Assembly: GCA_018969425.1 (NCBI GenBank)
Contig: JAGWYJ010000013.1
Coordinates: 1 to 64,000 of the forward strand
Length of the DNA: 64,000 nucleotides
Source: Alphaproteobacteria bacterium
GTDB taxonomy: Bacteria; Pseudomonadota; Alphaproteobacteria; Caulobacterales; Hyphomonadaceae
Reading direction: 5' to 3'
Every line of letters starts with the position of its first letter. The first letter of the stretch is position 1. The position numbers and the translations under genes were made by a program. The notes under the pieces are model-generated. The model was given only the letters and a program-made list of their open reading frames with translations. It was not told the DNA's origin and ran no database searches. Of the stretch, positions 40,038 to 50,902 are shown one piece after another.

Positions 40038-41027
40038 TCAGGCGTCGACTCTCGACACGCCATCGTCCTTCGGAGCGTGGAACTGACCGTAGGGGCGGTG
40101 TCGCCACAGGTAAGTAGGAACAACGGTCTCTATCGTTTCAAGTTGGGAGACACCAAGGTCCTTTAGTCCAGGAGCGCCAGGTGAGGCGACATTGTCTGAT
40201 TTTAAAAGCTGCACCTGGTCTCCGGTTAACGGCGGCCCGAAAAGCGGGTTCAGCCTTGAGATCGCTCCGATAGCGTAGCCCAGGGGCGAGGCGATCACGA
40301 ATGGGATCGGCAGAAGCAGGCGCGGTCTGTCTATTTGTCGAGTAATGAAACGCAGCAGCTCGGTCATAGAGTAAGTGCGGGGGCCGCCGATTTCGTAGGT
40401 TCGCCCGCGCGCGTCGACCGCATCCAACGCCGCCGCAACACCCTGCGCCAGGTCGCCGACATAGACTGGCTGAAAGCGGGTTGAGCCGCCGATAAGAGGA
40501 AGCGCGGGGCTTAAACGCGCCATTTCCGCAAATCGTGTGAAAAACCCATCCTCTGGTCCAAATACGATCGAGGATCGCAGAACGGTCGCATACGGAAGCG
40601 CTTTCAGGGTTGCGGCTTCAGCTGCCGCCTTGCTCCGGGCATAGGCGGAGGAGGACGCTTTGTCCGCACCTATGGCGGACATAAGCACGAACGCCTTCAC
40701 TCCTGCTTCGGCCGCCAGTTCGGCGACGTTCGCCGCTCCTTGGCCCTGAGTTCCGCTGAAACTCTGGGCGCCCCGTTCCGCCAAAATGCCAACAAGATTG
40801 ATAGCTGCATCCGCCCCTTCGAGGGCCCTCGCGACCGAGGCCCGGTTGCGGACGTTAGCCTGAACGAGCTGGACCTGGCCGACGTCTCCTGCGAGGCGTA
40901 AATCACCCCCGATATGGGGGCGACGCATGGCGACCCGAACCCGCCAGCCTTTTCGGCAGAGGGCGCGGACGACATTTCGTCCGACAAAACCTGACCCGCC
41001 GAAAACCGTGACTATCCTGCCGCTCAT
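40038..41027 (-). CDS. Complex I NDUFA9-like NAD(P)-binding protein
   Basis: 'MSGRIVTVFGGSGFVGRNVVRALCRKGWRVRVAMRRP', 'LRSSIVFGPEDGFFTRFAEMARLSPALPLIGGSTRFQPVYVGDLA'. Confidence 0.88.
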   Translation of the reverse strand: MSGRIVTVFGGSGFVGRNVVRALCRKGWRVRVAMRRPHIGGDLRLAGDVGQVQLVQANVRNRASVARALEGADAAINLVGILAERGAQSFSGTQGQGAANVAELAAEAGVKAFVLMSAIGADKASSSAYARSKAAAEAATLKALPYATVLRSSIVFGPEDGFFTRFAEMARLSPALPLIGGSTRFQPVYVGDLAQGVAAALDAVDARGRTYEIGGPRTYSMTELLRFITRQIDRPRLLLPIPFVIASPLGYAIGAISRLNPLFGPPLTGDQVQLLKSDNVASPGAPGLKDLGVSQLETIETVVPTYLWRHRPYGQFHAPKDDGVSRVDA

Positions 41028-41169
41028 CCGCTGTTCTCGCTCCGTCATCGGTCGTGCCCGAATGGTCACGGCGGGATAGATCAAAATTCGCACGTCAAGT
41101 CCATGTCGTCCCGCTCTTCTCCGGTCACGCCATACTTGAACGAGACCGGAGGTTTGAGCAGGACTTCGA

Positions 41170-43209
41170 TCACCATATCCTGACGCGCTGATCTGGCGGA
41201 AGGTACATCTTGTCGCCCTCCTTGACGCCGAAGGCCTCATACCAGGCGTCGATATTTCTAAGGGGGGCAGTTCCGCGAACCATCGCCGGAGAGTGCGGAT
41301 CGGTCAAAAGCTGATTGCGCAGCGCGTCCTCTCTCTGTTTGGCCTTCCAGGCCTGAGCCCAGGCCATGAAGAAGCGCTGATCCCCCGTAAATCCGTCGAT
41401 GACGGGAGCGTCCTCACCTTTCAGTGACAGACGATAGGCCTCGTAAGCCATCTGCAATCCGCCAAGATCGCCGATGTTCTCACCCATAGTAAGACGACCG
41501 TTCACGCATCCGTCCGCGAGAGGGCAGTAGCTGTCGAAAAGAGCTGCGAGCCGATCCGTTGACGCCACGAAGTTTGCGTTGGTCTGCTCGGACCACCAGT
41601 TCCGGATCTTTCCGGTTTCATCGAATTCACGTCCCTGATCGTCAAAACCATGACCTATCTCGTGTCCGATGACGGCGCCGATCGCCCCGTAATTCACCGC
41701 GGGATCGGCTGCCGGATCAAAAAACGGCGGCTGGAGAATCGCGGCGGGAAAGGTGATCTGATTCATCAGCGGATTGTAGTAGGCGTTAACGGTCTGCGGG
41801 TTCATTCCCCACTCTTCACGGTCAACGGGCGAGTTAATGCGCGAAGCATTCCGGTTCCATTCGAAGCGACGCGCCGCCGCCACGTTCTCAAACAGCTTAC
41901 CAGGTTCGATCGAGAGCGCCGAATAATCTCGCCACTTGCTGGGATATCCCACTCTGGGTTCGAACGTGGATAGCTTTTTGAGCGCCTCCTGGCGTGTCGC
42001 GTCGTCCATCCATTCCAGGGTCTCAAGTCGTGATTTGAGACCTGCGCGCAGATTGACCACCAGTTCGTCCATTTTGGCCTTGTGATCCGCCGGGAAATGG
42101 CGCGCGACATAAATCTGTCCGAGCGCTTCTCCCAAGAGACGGTCCAGAAGCCCGACGCCACGTTTCCATCGGTCTCTCTGCGTCTCCACACCTCGGAGCG
42201 TCCGTGAATAGAACTCGAAATTTGCGTCGTCGAAGGCCTTCGTCAGATACGAGGCGTTGTCATTCACGTAGTGGAAAGCAAGATAATTTCTCCAGCTCTC
42301 TAGGGGCTCAGACTGCATTAGCTTGCCGCCGTCTGAGATCGCTGTGGTTTCCTGAACAACGACACGCTCGACCCCGGGTAATCCAAGATCCGTCAGCATT
42401 CCGTCCCAGTTTACAGTCGGAGCCAGAGCCTTGAGTTCAGCAAGGCTCATCTGATTGACCGCCTCCTTCACGTTCCGCTGCCTTTCGGGCGCCCAGTGAA
42501 TTTCGGCTATCTTCCGTTCAAGATTAAGCACCTGCTGCGCCGCCGTGGCGGGGTTCGGGTTGCCGATCAATTCGAAAATACGCGTGAGATAAGCAGTATA
42601 GGCGGTCCGATACTGGTCGAAGCGGTCTCCGGACTTCAGATAATAGTCGCGGTTAGGCATGCCGAGGCCGTCCTGGCCGATCCAGACCGCATAACGCGAG
42701 GTGTCCGAGGGGTCTGTCTCGACGCCGGCCCCGAATGGGAACGTCAGAAAGATGTCACCCGTCAGCTTCATAAGGTCGGAGCGGGACGCAATGGCGCTAA
42801 TCTGGTCGAGCTTCGGCTTAAGAGGTGACACGCCCCGTGTTTCGAGCGAAGCCTCGTCCATCCAGCTGGAGTAGAGATCGGCAACCTTCTGTTCGTTTGT
42901 TCCCGACGCTGGCGCAGACGCTGCAAGTTCGTCGACAATCGCCCGAAGATTTGTTTCCGCCCGATCGCTCAGTTCGTCGAACACGCCATAGCGCGCCTTG
43001 TCAGCCGGAATCTCAAAATCCGCCAGCCATTTGCCGTTCACGTAGGTGTAGAAGTCGTCGCCGGGCTTTACGGAGGCGTCGATCGCCCCAGTGTCGATCC
43101 CAAAGGATCCGATCTCTGCCTTGGCCGCTTCTTCTGCGGGCGCGCTATTTGGCGAACAACCCGCCAGAATCCCCGTAATGGCCGCAGCTGTCAGAAAAAG
43201 AGTTCTCAT
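41170..43209 (-). CDS. M13 family (neprilysin-like) metallopeptidase lipoprotein
   Basis: 'AVIGHEIGHGFDDQGREFDETGKIRNWW' and 'ENIGDLGGLQMAYEAY'; lipobox 'LAGCSPN'. Confidence 0.95.
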   Translation of the reverse strand: MRTLFLTAAAITGILAGCSPNSAPAEEAAKAEIGSFGIDTGAIDASVKPGDDFYTYVNGKWLADFEIPADKARYGVFDELSDRAETNLRAIVDELAASAPASGTNEQKVADLYSSWMDEASLETRGVSPLKPKLDQISAIASRSDLMKLTGDIFLTFPFGAGVETDPSDTSRYAVWIGQDGLGMPNRDYYLKSGDRFDQYRTAYTAYLTRIFELIGNPNPATAAQQVLNLERKIAEIHWAPERQRNVKEAVNQMSLAELKALAPTVNWDGMLTDLGLPGVERVVVQETTAISDGGKLMQSEPLESWRNYLAFHYVNDNASYLTKAFDDANFEFYSRTLRGVETQRDRWKRGVGLLDRLLGEALGQIYVARHFPADHKAKMDELVVNLRAGLKSRLETLEWMDDATRQEALKKLSTFEPRVGYPSKWRDYSALSIEPGKLFENVAAARRFEWNRNASRINSPVDREEWGMNPQTVNAYYNPLMNQITFPAAILQPPFFDPAADPAVNYGAIGAVIGHEIGHGFDDQGREFDETGKIRNWWSEQTNANFVASTDRLAALFDSYCPLADGCVNGRLTMGENIGDLGGLQMAYEAYRLSLKGEDAPVIDGFTGDQRFFMAWAQAWKAKQREDALRNQLLTDPHSPAMVRGTAPLRNIDAWYEAFGVKEGDKMYLPPDQRVRIW

Positions 43210-43445
43210 TGGCTTTCCTCTTGAACTTGAGGGGACGGACGGCGGCACCGTGGTAATCGACCGGGATCTGGTCCAAATCTAACGGGCAAGTCAATAAAAG
43301 ATGCGGGGGCCGTGCAGTTCAATTCGTTGTCCCTCGACGTTCCAGCTTAGGGCCCTTATTGCGGCGACAGCCGGTCGCACTTCATAAAGAAGACGTCTAG
43401 AAGGGAGGTCCGATCGCTCGGATCGGGACGTTAGGCGGGGTGTCA

Positions 43446-44897
43446 ATGGATGGGGCGCCGAAAAGGGCTACCGAGGTCGCCCCCCCGGAGGGCGCCTACC
43501 GCTCCGTCCGGGATCGGCGATTCACCGACTTTGTTGTCCTGTGGGCCGCATGTACGGCGGGGTTCATGATCCTCGCTCTTGTCGGGGCGACATCGGCGTG
43601 GGCTGCGCTTCTGGCCTCGTGCGTCGTAGGTGCGTTTTTTTTCGCTTATTTTTCAGGCACTTCAGATCTTGCTGCCGAGGCGCTGCGATCGACCCACGCG
43701 GCGATGAGAGATGACGAACGTAAAGCAAGGGTCGACAGTGAACGGCGGTTCCGTCTGGCCATGATCGAGGCGTTGCCCGAACCTGTTCTGTACATAGATT
43801 CCCTTGGCAAGGTGGAGGCCGCTAACGAAAGCGCTCGTCGGGTCTTTCGCATCGTAGGACCAGAGCCGCTTCTTTCGGTTGTCGTTCGTCGGGCGGAGTT
43901 TGTGGATGCGGTCTCAGAGGCGAGGCGGTCCGGGGCCCCTCAGATCTTTGGGTTTGTCGACAGAGGAGAGACGGATCGCCATTACTCTTGCGTCGCCGCA
44001 CCGCTTCTCACCACCGCCAGTTCCGGCGTTCTCGTAACGATGCATGATCTGACAGATGTAAAAAGGGCGGAGCTCGCCCGCGTGGATTTCCTGGCGAATG
44101 CAAGTCATGAATTGCGCACTCCGCTAACGTCCCTGGCCGGATTTATTGAGACAATGCGCGGTTCCGCCCGCGACGATCCTGCTGCCTGGGATCGGTTCCT
44201 TGAGATCATGCAGGGTCAGGCCGATCGAATGAGGCGTCTGATTTCCGATCTTCTGTCTTTGTCTCGAATTGAACTCAACGAGCATCGCCCTCCTGAAACG
44301 CTCACAGATCTTGCTGTTGTCGTTCGCGAGGTCGTTGATGCGTTGCAACCGGTCGCACGTTCACGAGGCGTCACTCTTGAGGTGAGGGCTTCCGACGGAG
44401 ACGTGATCGTCCAGGGCATACGCGACGAGCTCAGTCAGGTCGCTCAGAACCTTATAGACAATGCAATAAAGTATTCTGATCCGGACGGCGTCGTTCAGAT
44501 CGAGATTCGCGATGGTCTTGATCATGAGGCGGCTGTTCTGAGCGCAGGCCGCAGATGGGATGCGGCGGGCCGCATGTCGATCGCCACCGCACCCGTTCGA
44601 CACGGAGGCGAAGCGGAACGCTTCGCCCTGCTTCGGGTGTCCGACTCCGGTCCCGGAATTGACCGCCAGTATCTCCCTCGATTAGCGGAACGGTTTTATC
44701 GGGTGGATCCGGGGCGCGGCCTTCGGCGGGGCACTGGTCTCGGCTTGGCGATCGTGAAGCATGTCGTAACTCGCCATCGGGGCGATTTCGTTGTCGAAAG
44801 CGAATTGGGTCGGGGCGCGGCCTTTGGGGTTGTTCTGCCCTCCGGACCGCTCGAATCGATGCCTTCTGTGCGCTCTCCGGGTTCAGATGCGGGCTAG
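43446..44897 (+). CDS. phoR: Phosphate regulon sensor histidine kinase
   Basis: PAS-HisKA-HATPase: 'FLANASHELRTPLTSLAGFIETM', 'NLIDNAIKYSDPDG', 'GTGLGLAIVKHVVTRHRG'; next to pst/pho genes. Confidence 0.9.
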   Translation: MDGAPKRATEVAPPEGAYRSVRDRRFTDFVVLWAACTAGFMILALVGATSAWAALLASCVVGAFFFAYFSGTSDLAAEALRSTHAAMRDDERKARVDSERRFRLAMIEALPEPVLYIDSLGKVEAANESARRVFRIVGPEPLLSVVVRRAEFVDAVSEARRSGAPQIFGFVDRGETDRHYSCVAAPLLTTASSGVLVTMHDLTDVKRAELARVDFLANASHELRTPLTSLAGFIETMRGSARDDPAAWDRFLEIMQGQADRMRRLISDLLSLSRIELNEHRPPETLTDLAVVVREVVDALQPVARSRGVTLEVRASDGDVIVQGIRDELSQVAQNLIDNAIKYSDPDGVVQIEIRDGLDHEAAVLSAGRRWDAAGRMSIATAPVRHGGEAERFALLRVSDSGPGIDRQYLPRLAERFYRVDPGRGLRRGTGLGLAIVKHVVTRHRGDFVVESELGRGAAFGVVLPSGPLESMPSVRSPGSDAG

Positions 44898-45083
44898 GGT
44901 GTTGTTTCGGTTGACTGTAGACGGTCATTACGATCCGCCGGCGTTCAGATTTGTCTCGCGTTGCCTCAGGTTCTTTCAGGTCGAACGGCCGCCGGGAGGC
45001 GAGGTATCCAAGTCACGTTATCCTCCCCGCGCGACGCCCATTGAATGCTGACCCCAAACGCAAGTAAGGAAGTCGGCGGCCAG

Positions 45084-45101
45084 CCGTCACAGGACTGTCA
45101 A
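45084..45101 (+). promoter_or_regulatory. Candidate Pho box upstream of pstC
   Basis: CCGTCAC-AGGA-CTGTCAA: two CTGTCA-like heptamers at 11-bp spacing, about 48 bp before the pstC ATG. Confidence 0.55.
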
Positions 45102-45148
45102 AAAGGCCGGATAAGGCATATATCTCGGGTCGCAGGCTGGACGCGTTG

Positions 45149-46615
45149 ATGTTCGAACAGATCGCCCATTCAAGGCTGGCTGTCGGCCTGCTCGCCGTCC
45201 TGGCCATAGGGGCGTTTGTCGCGTTCTTCCTTGGTCGCCGAAGAGCTATTGGCATTGTGTCCGGCAAGACCCGCGATCTCCACTCGCGTCCGAATTATCA
45301 TGGCTACCTCGTCGCGCTCACGTTTTTGCTCCCCGGGCTTGCAGTCCTCGCGTTTAACGCCATCCTCGGCGAAGTTCTCGCCGATCGGATGGCTCTTTCA
45401 CGACTGCCTGCCGATATAGCCAGCCTAGACCCCGCTGCTAAGCTCGAGCGTATCAGCGCCGCTCATGAGCTCGCGGAGCGTCCTCTTTCGGACCCGTTCG
45501 CTCTTGAGGGGGAGACGATTGACCCTTCGGTCCGAGCCTACGCAGGACTTGCTGCTGAGATCCGGGGGCAGGTCAAGCTGGCGGCTGTGGCGCTGGCCTC
45601 GTTTCTGTCCCTTATAGGTCTCGCGTTCGCCTTGATACGGATTCGTCGCGAGTTGCGCGCTCGAAATCAGGTCGAGGGGGCAATCCGGGCTCTTCTGATG
45701 ATTTGCTCAGGCGTCGCAATCGCCACGACGCTGGGGATTGTGTTGTCGCTTGTTTTCGAAACGGCGCGTTTCTTCGGAGAGGTTCCGCCGACGGAGTTTC
45801 TCTTCGGTCTCAAGTGGAGCGCCCAGACCAATATCCGCCCCGATCAAGTGGGCTCCTCCGGGGCGTTCGGGGCCGTTCCTCTTTTTTACGGCTCTCTGCT
45901 GATCACGTTTATCGCCATGGTCGTTGCGGCTCCGGTTGGGCTTTTTTCTGCGATTTATCTTTCGGAATATGCAGGTCCCCGGCTGCGTCGATCGGTCAAG
46001 CCGATCCTCGAGGTGCTCGCAGGGGTGCCGACTGTTGTTTATGGGTTCTTCGCCCTTCTTACCGTCGCTCCCGCAGTTCGAGCCTTTGGAGACTGGCTCA
46101 ATGATCTAATTCTTGCTGCGGCGCCCTGGTTAGAGGGGCCAGTCATTGACGCTCAGCCGACAAGCGCTCTGGCGGCGGGTCTGGTGATGGGGGTTATGAT
46201 CATTCCCTTCGTATCTTCCCTGTCCGACGACGTTATCAACGCCGCCCCCCAGTCGCTGCGGGATGGCGCCTTCGCTCTTGGCGCGACGAAGTCTGAAACC
46301 GTGCGTCACGTGATACTGCCCGCAGCGCTGCCTGGTGTTGTCGCCGCCCTGTTGCTCGCGGTGTCCCGAGCCGTGGGGGAGACGATGATCGTTGTTATGG
46401 CGGCGGGCCAGAGAGCCCAGATCACCCCTGATCCGTTCCAGGACGTCACGACCATAACGGTGCAGATCGTTGACCTTCTCACGGGCGATACGGAGTTTGA
46501 CAGTCCCAAGACTCTCTCCGCCTTTGCGTTGGGTTTCGGATTGTTTCTTATCACTCTCCTGTTCAACCTGATCGCGCAGCGCGTGGTCAAAGCCTACCGT
46601 GAAAAGTATGAGTGA
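45149..46615 (+). CDS. pstC: Phosphate ABC transporter permease PstC
   Basis: 'VPPTEFLFGLKWSAQ', 'YLSEYAGPRLRRSVKPILEVLAGVPTVVYGFFAL', 'LGATKSETVRHVILPAALPGVVAALLLAVSRAVGETM'. Confidence 0.95.
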   Translation: MFEQIAHSRLAVGLLAVLAIGAFVAFFLGRRRAIGIVSGKTRDLHSRPNYHGYLVALTFLLPGLAVLAFNAILGEVLADRMALSRLPADIASLDPAAKLERISAAHELAERPLSDPFALEGETIDPSVRAYAGLAAEIRGQVKLAAVALASFLSLIGLAFALIRIRRELRARNQVEGAIRALLMICSGVAIATTLGIVLSLVFETARFFGEVPPTEFLFGLKWSAQTNIRPDQVGSSGAFGAVPLFYGSLLITFIAMVVAAPVGLFSAIYLSEYAGPRLRRSVKPILEVLAGVPTVVYGFFALLTVAPAVRAFGDWLNDLILAAAPWLEGPVIDAQPTSALAAGLVMGVMIIPFVSSLSDDVINAAPQSLRDGAFALGATKSETVRHVILPAALPGVVAALLLAVSRAVGETMIVVMAAGQRAQITPDPFQDVTTITVQIVDLLTGDTEFDSPKTLSAFALGFGLFLITLLFNLIAQRVVKAYREKYE

Positions 46616-49352
46616 CGGGAATTTGTCTCGCCCCGGCGCCGAGAGATCCAAGCGCTTGCGCCGACGCTACAGGGAGGAACTTCGCTTTCGGTCTTATGGC
46701 GTTGCGGCCATATTGTTTGCGATCACCTCCCTTTGCGTGCTTTTGGTCTCGATCGTCACTGAGGCGGTTTCCGCCTTTTCTCGTCATGACCTATCGATCG
46801 ATCTGTATCTTGATCCTGCCGTCGTTGACCCGTCAGGTGAGCGCGACCCCGAGGCGATACGCGCAAATGTTTCTGCATTTTCAGACCTGATACGAGGCGA
46901 GCTGAGAGAACTATTTCCCGACGCAGCTGAGGATCGCGACCTTAGGCGACAGCTCGCGCGGATGGTCTCGACCTTGTCTGCTGAAGAGATCGCGGCTCGC
47001 GTGGCGCGCTCACCAGAGCTTGTGGGGAGCACTCTGCGGATCGAGGCACCGCTATCTGATCGAATCGACCTCTATCTCAAGGGTCTGGTGACCGGTCAGA
47101 CTGTCTGGGAGGGCGTCGGATCAGCCGACGTTTTAAAGACGTCTGAGGTTATAGAGATTCGTTCTCAGGGTGCGTTCTCTGAGGCGTATCGGGCTCTGGC
47201 GGATCGTCTGGCTGACGAGGCGGAGGGACGAAAGCAGCTCGCTGGTGCGTCAGAGTCTGCGATCGTGCGCGCGGATGAACGGATTGGGGCTTTGCAGGCT
47301 GAGCGAACGAAACTCGCGTCTTTGGGGGCTGAAAGCTTATCGGACATTGTCCGCCAGTCTGTCATCGATGAAGGCGAAGATCTGTCAGCTCTGTCGCGGA
47401 TTGCGGGACGCGCCGAAGCCTCTGGTGATGTCCAGACTTTCAGAGCAGCGCTCGGGAGCGCGTTCGCGAAACGAGCTGATGATGCAAATCGTGAGGCGGA
47501 TGAGCTGCTCGCCCGAGGCGATGCGTTTCAAAGAAAGGCGCTTGAGGCTGAGGCGCGTGGTGAGCCGAACGCTGAGACCCGACGCATTCAGGCGCGAACC
47601 GCATATCTCGCCGGTGACCGTCGAAAAGTCGATGCGACGCGATTTGAGGAGCTTGTCCGCTCGGCTTCCGATCTCGACGTCGGGGCTCTTGCGGCTACCT
47701 CGTCACTCCTCACTTCCCGACCTTTGTCGCCTCTGGGTCGTGTCGTCGGCAGTGCGAACGAAGATATGCTGCTTCGCTCAGTCAAAGAGGTCAATCAGAG
47801 GGAGATAGCCGCTGCTGAGGCGGCTGTTACAGACCAGATTGCGAGAATTGCGGGTATCGAAGCTCGTGTCGGGACCCTCAAACCCGTTGCACCGGAACGT
47901 GCTGAGGCTCTTGCGGACGAGGGTCTGTCGGCCGCCCGTTCCAAGTTGCGCCGCCTCGAAAGGGATCTTGCTGTTCTGAAGTCGACGGGGGTGCGTCTCG
48001 CCTCCCCCGTGCCCGCCGTCAGCGCCGGTGATGATCCGGCTGCGACCAATCCGATCATCGACGATGCCGCCGTACTTGCTCCTAACGCCGCGGTAGCGCC
48101 ATCAGCAGTCCTCTTTGATTTGACGGAGTTCTTGCAGACTGAGGCGGAAGCTCAGCTTGGGCTGGATCTGGGAGGGGCCGCCGCCGCCGCTTATGCGCTG
48201 GGGAGATTTGAGGGAGGGGCGGTTGGAGCCGAGGCGGAACTCAGGGCCCTGATGACCGCGCGCCTTGATCGGGAGCTGGAAAAAGTCCGTGCTGATAAGC
48301 TCCGTCTGGAGCGTAAGCGTGACCGAGACCTCAAGGCGGCTGCCGATCTTCTTTCTGTGGCGGCCAATCCGTCGGCAGGAATCGTCCTGGACGATTTTTC
48401 ACCAACCCTCCTGGTTGAAATAGCCGGCGGCGTGGTCAAGGCGCAGCGGATCAGTGAAAGCCAAGTGGTGGGGCGTGAGCTGATACCGCTTTCCTCAGAC
48501 GGCACGTTCGCCGGAGGAACCTGGTCAATCAGGGAGCTTCTCGTGCCTGAGGCGGACCGTCTTGTAACGGACCATCAGATCGTGTGGGCCGATCAATTGA
48601 TGAAGGAGGGAGATATTGTCCGGCAGGCCAACACCTCTCTTCTTACCCATGCCGATTCTACGTATCCGGAGCTCGCAGGTCTGGCCGCTGGGCTTGCCGG
48701 GTCGTTCTGGATCATGTTGGTCACTCTCACGCTATCTTTGCCGGTTGGCGTGATGGCGGCTATTTATCTGGAGGAGTTCGCTCCCCGGAACTGGCTCACT
48801 GATTTTATCGAGGTGAACATCAATAACCTCGCGGCGGTTCCCTCAATTGTGTTTGGTCTTCTGGGAGCCGCAGTCTTCATCAATTTCTTCGATCTTCCTC
48901 GTTCCTCCCCTCTTGTCGGGGGACTTGTGCTCTCCCTGATAACTTTGCCGACGATCATCATCGCCACCAGGGCGGCTCTCGGGGCTGTTCCGCCCTCGAT
49001 CCGAGAAGGGGCGCTCGCTGTCGGCGCGTCTCTTCCTCAGACGGTATTCCATCATGTCCTTCCCCTGGCGGCTCCCGGAGTTCTGACAGGTGCGATTATC
49101 GGTCTGGCACGCGCTCTGGGTGAGACTGCGCCTCTTCTGCTCATCGGGATGGTCGCGTTTGTCGCTGATCCGCCGGAGTCCATGCTCGACAGCGCGACGG
49201 CTCTGCCGGTCCTTGTTTATAAGTGGTCGAGCGGGGCTGAACGAGCCTGGCAGCCGATGACGTCTGCGGCGATCATCATACTGTTGATATTCATGTTTGC
49301 GATGAATGCGCTGGCCGTTTATCTGCGACGCCGGCTGGAGCGGAGGTGGTGA
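46608..49352 (+). CDS. pstA: Phosphate ABC transporter permease PstA, enlarged by a ~490 aa insertion in the N-terminal (DUF3333-like) region
   Basis: C-terminal permease '[37 protein letters not shown]...[16 protein letters not shown]'; N-terminal '[16 protein letters not shown]'. Confidence 0.93.
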   Translation: MSDGNLSRPGAERSKRLRRRYREELRFRSYGVAAILFAITSLCVLLVSIVTEAVSAFSRHDLSIDLYLDPAVVDPSGERDPEAIRANVSAFSDLIRGELRELFPDAAEDRDLRRQLARMVSTLSAEEIAARVARSPELVGSTLRIEAPLSDRIDLYLKGLVTGQTVWEGVGSADVLKTSEVIEIRSQGAFSEAYRALADRLADEAEGRKQLAGASESAIVRADERIGALQAERTKLASLGAESLSDIVRQSVIDEGEDLSALSRIAGRAEASGDVQTFRAALGSAFAKRADDANREADELLARGDAFQRKALEAEARGEPNAETRRIQARTAYLAGDRRKVDATRFEELVRSASDLDVGALAATSSLLTSRPLSPLGRVVGSANEDMLLRSVKEVNQREIAAAEAAVTDQIARIAGIEARVGTLKPVAPERAEALADEGLSAARSKLRRLERDLAVLKSTGVRLASPVPAVSAGDDPAATNPIIDDAAVLAPNAAVAPSAVLFDLTEFLQTEAEAQLGLDLGGAAAAAYALGRFEGGAVGAEAELRALMTARLDRELEKVRADKLRLERKRDRDLKAAADLLSVAANPSAGIVLDDFSPTLLVEIAGGVVKAQRISESQVVGRELIPLSSDGTFAGGTWSIRELLVPEADRLVTDHQIVWADQLMKEGDIVRQANTSLLTHADSTYPELAGLAAGLAGSFWIMLVTLTLSLPVGVMAAIYLEEFAPRNWLTDFIEVNINNLAAVPSIVFGLLGAAVFINFFDLPRSSPLVGGLVLSLITLPTIIIATRAALGAVPPSIREGALAVGASLPQTVFHHVLPLAAPGVLTGAIIGLARALGETAPLLLIGMVAFVADPPESMLDSATALPVLVYKWSSGAERAWQPMTSAAIIILLIFMFAMNALAVYLRRRLERRW

Positions 49353-50170
49353 TGGCGTCCGGTGCTGTTTCAGGGACGGGACCAACGGTAGAGGCTGGTC
49401 TCAAGGCTGTCGCAAAGACAAAGGTACGCGCCAGAAACGTGTCCGTTTTCTATGGATCAAAGCAGGCGTTGTTCGACATCAGCCTGGACATGCCTGAAAA
49501 GACTGTGACAGCGCTCATCGGCCCGTCCGGATGCGGGAAGTCGACCTTCCTTCGTTCCATCAATCGGATGAATGACACGATAGAGGGATGTCGCGTCGAG
49601 GGAGAGATCGACATTGACGGAGAAAACATCAACGATCGCTCGATTGACCCGGTGTTGCTGAGAGCGCGCGTTGGGATGGTGTTCCAGAAGCCCAATCCCT
49701 TCCCGAAATCCATTTTTGATAACGTCGCTTACGGCGCCCGAATCCATGGTCTTGCCTCAACCAAGAAGGAGATGGAGTCGATCGTTGAAAGCTCTCTCGA
49801 GCGAGCGGGGCTTTGGAATGAGGTCAAGGATCGTCTCAACCAGCCTGGCACAGGACTATCCGGAGGTCAGCAGCAGCGCCTCGTGATCGCCAGAGCGATC
49901 GCCGTCAATCCCGAGATTATCCTGATGGACGAGCCGTGTTCAGCGCTTGATCCGATCGCGACCGCTAAAATTGAGGAACTTATCGATGAGCTGCGGTTGA
50001 ACTACTGCATTGTGATTGTGACCCACTCAATGGCGCAGGCTGCCCGCGTGTCCCAGCAGACAGCGTTCTTTCATATGGGGAAGTTGGTGGAGACAGGAAA
50101 CACGGAGCTCATCTTCACCAATCCTCGCGATACGCGAACACAGGATTATATCACTGGTCGATTCGGATAA
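49352..50170 (+). CDS. pstB: Phosphate ABC transporter ATP-binding protein
   Basis: '[46 protein letters not shown]', '[36 protein letters not shown]'. Confidence 0.97.
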   Translation: MASGAVSGTGPTVEAGLKAVAKTKVRARNVSVFYGSKQALFDISLDMPEKTVTALIGPSGCGKSTFLRSINRMNDTIEGCRVEGEIDIDGENINDRSIDPVLLRARVGMVFQKPNPFPKSIFDNVAYGARIHGLASTKKEMESIVESSLERAGLWNEVKDRLNQPGTGLSGGQQQRLVIARAIAVNPEIILMDEPCSALDPIATAKIEELIDELRLNYCIVIVTHSMAQAARVSQQTAFFHMGKLVETGNTELIFTNPRDTRTQDYITGRFG

Positions 50171-50209
50171 CCGTTCCCGGGGCCGATCTCGCCAGGGAGG
50201 GGCGATGCC

Positions 50210-50902
50210 ATGACAGAACATACCGTAAGATCCTTTTCCGCCGATCTTGAGGAGTTGTCGGGGGAAATCGCGCGAATGGGAGGGCTCGCCGAGGACGCGT
50301 TGTCTGACGCCATTCAGTCGATAGCGACCCGGGATCCGATGCTTGCTGCGAACGTCGTGGCCCGCGATCCGCAGATCGACGCCATGCAGGTCGAAATTGA
50401 AAAGAGGATCCTCAGGCTGCTCGCACTGAGACAGCCTCTCGCCCGTGATCTTAGACAGACAATTTCAGGGCTCAAGATAGCCTACGAGCTTGAGCGGATC
50501 GGCGATCTGGCGAAGAGCATAGCCAAGCGAACGAGGGTTCTTGATGCTGCGGAGCCAGCCGCCGCTTTCAAGGGTGTAGCGCGGATGGGGCGTCTCGTCA
50601 TTGCTCAGCTCAAGAGGGTGCTGGACGCATATTCAGCCCTGGAGACCGATGCTGCGACCTCCGTTTGGACGCGCGACGAAGAGGTGGATGAGCACTATAC
50701 GTCGCTCTTCAGAGAGGTTCTGACTTATATGATGGAGGACCCTCGCATGATTTCGTCGTGCACCCACCTCCTGTTTGTGGCGAAGAACCTCGAGCGCGTC
50801 GGTGATCATTGCACCAATATTGCCGAGGAAGTTCATTTCCTTGTGACTGGCGAGACTCTCACGACCGAAAGGCCGAAAGTCGATGTCTTTACAAGCAAAT
50901 GA
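50210..50902 (+). CDS. phoU: Phosphate signalling complex protein PhoU
   Basis: 'LRQPLARDLRQTISGLKIAYELERIGDLAKSIAKR', 'LLFVAKNLERVGDHCTNIAEEVHFLVTG'. Confidence 0.96.
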   Translation: MTEHTVRSFSADLEELSGEIARMGGLAEDALSDAIQSIATRDPMLAANVVARDPQIDAMQVEIEKRILRLLALRQPLARDLRQTISGLKIAYELERIGDLAKSIAKRTRVLDAAEPAAAFKGVARMGRLVIAQLKRVLDAYSALETDAATSVWTRDEEVDEHYTSLFREVLTYMMEDPRMISSCTHLLFVAKNLERVGDHCTNIAEEVHFLVTGETLTTERPKVDVFTSK

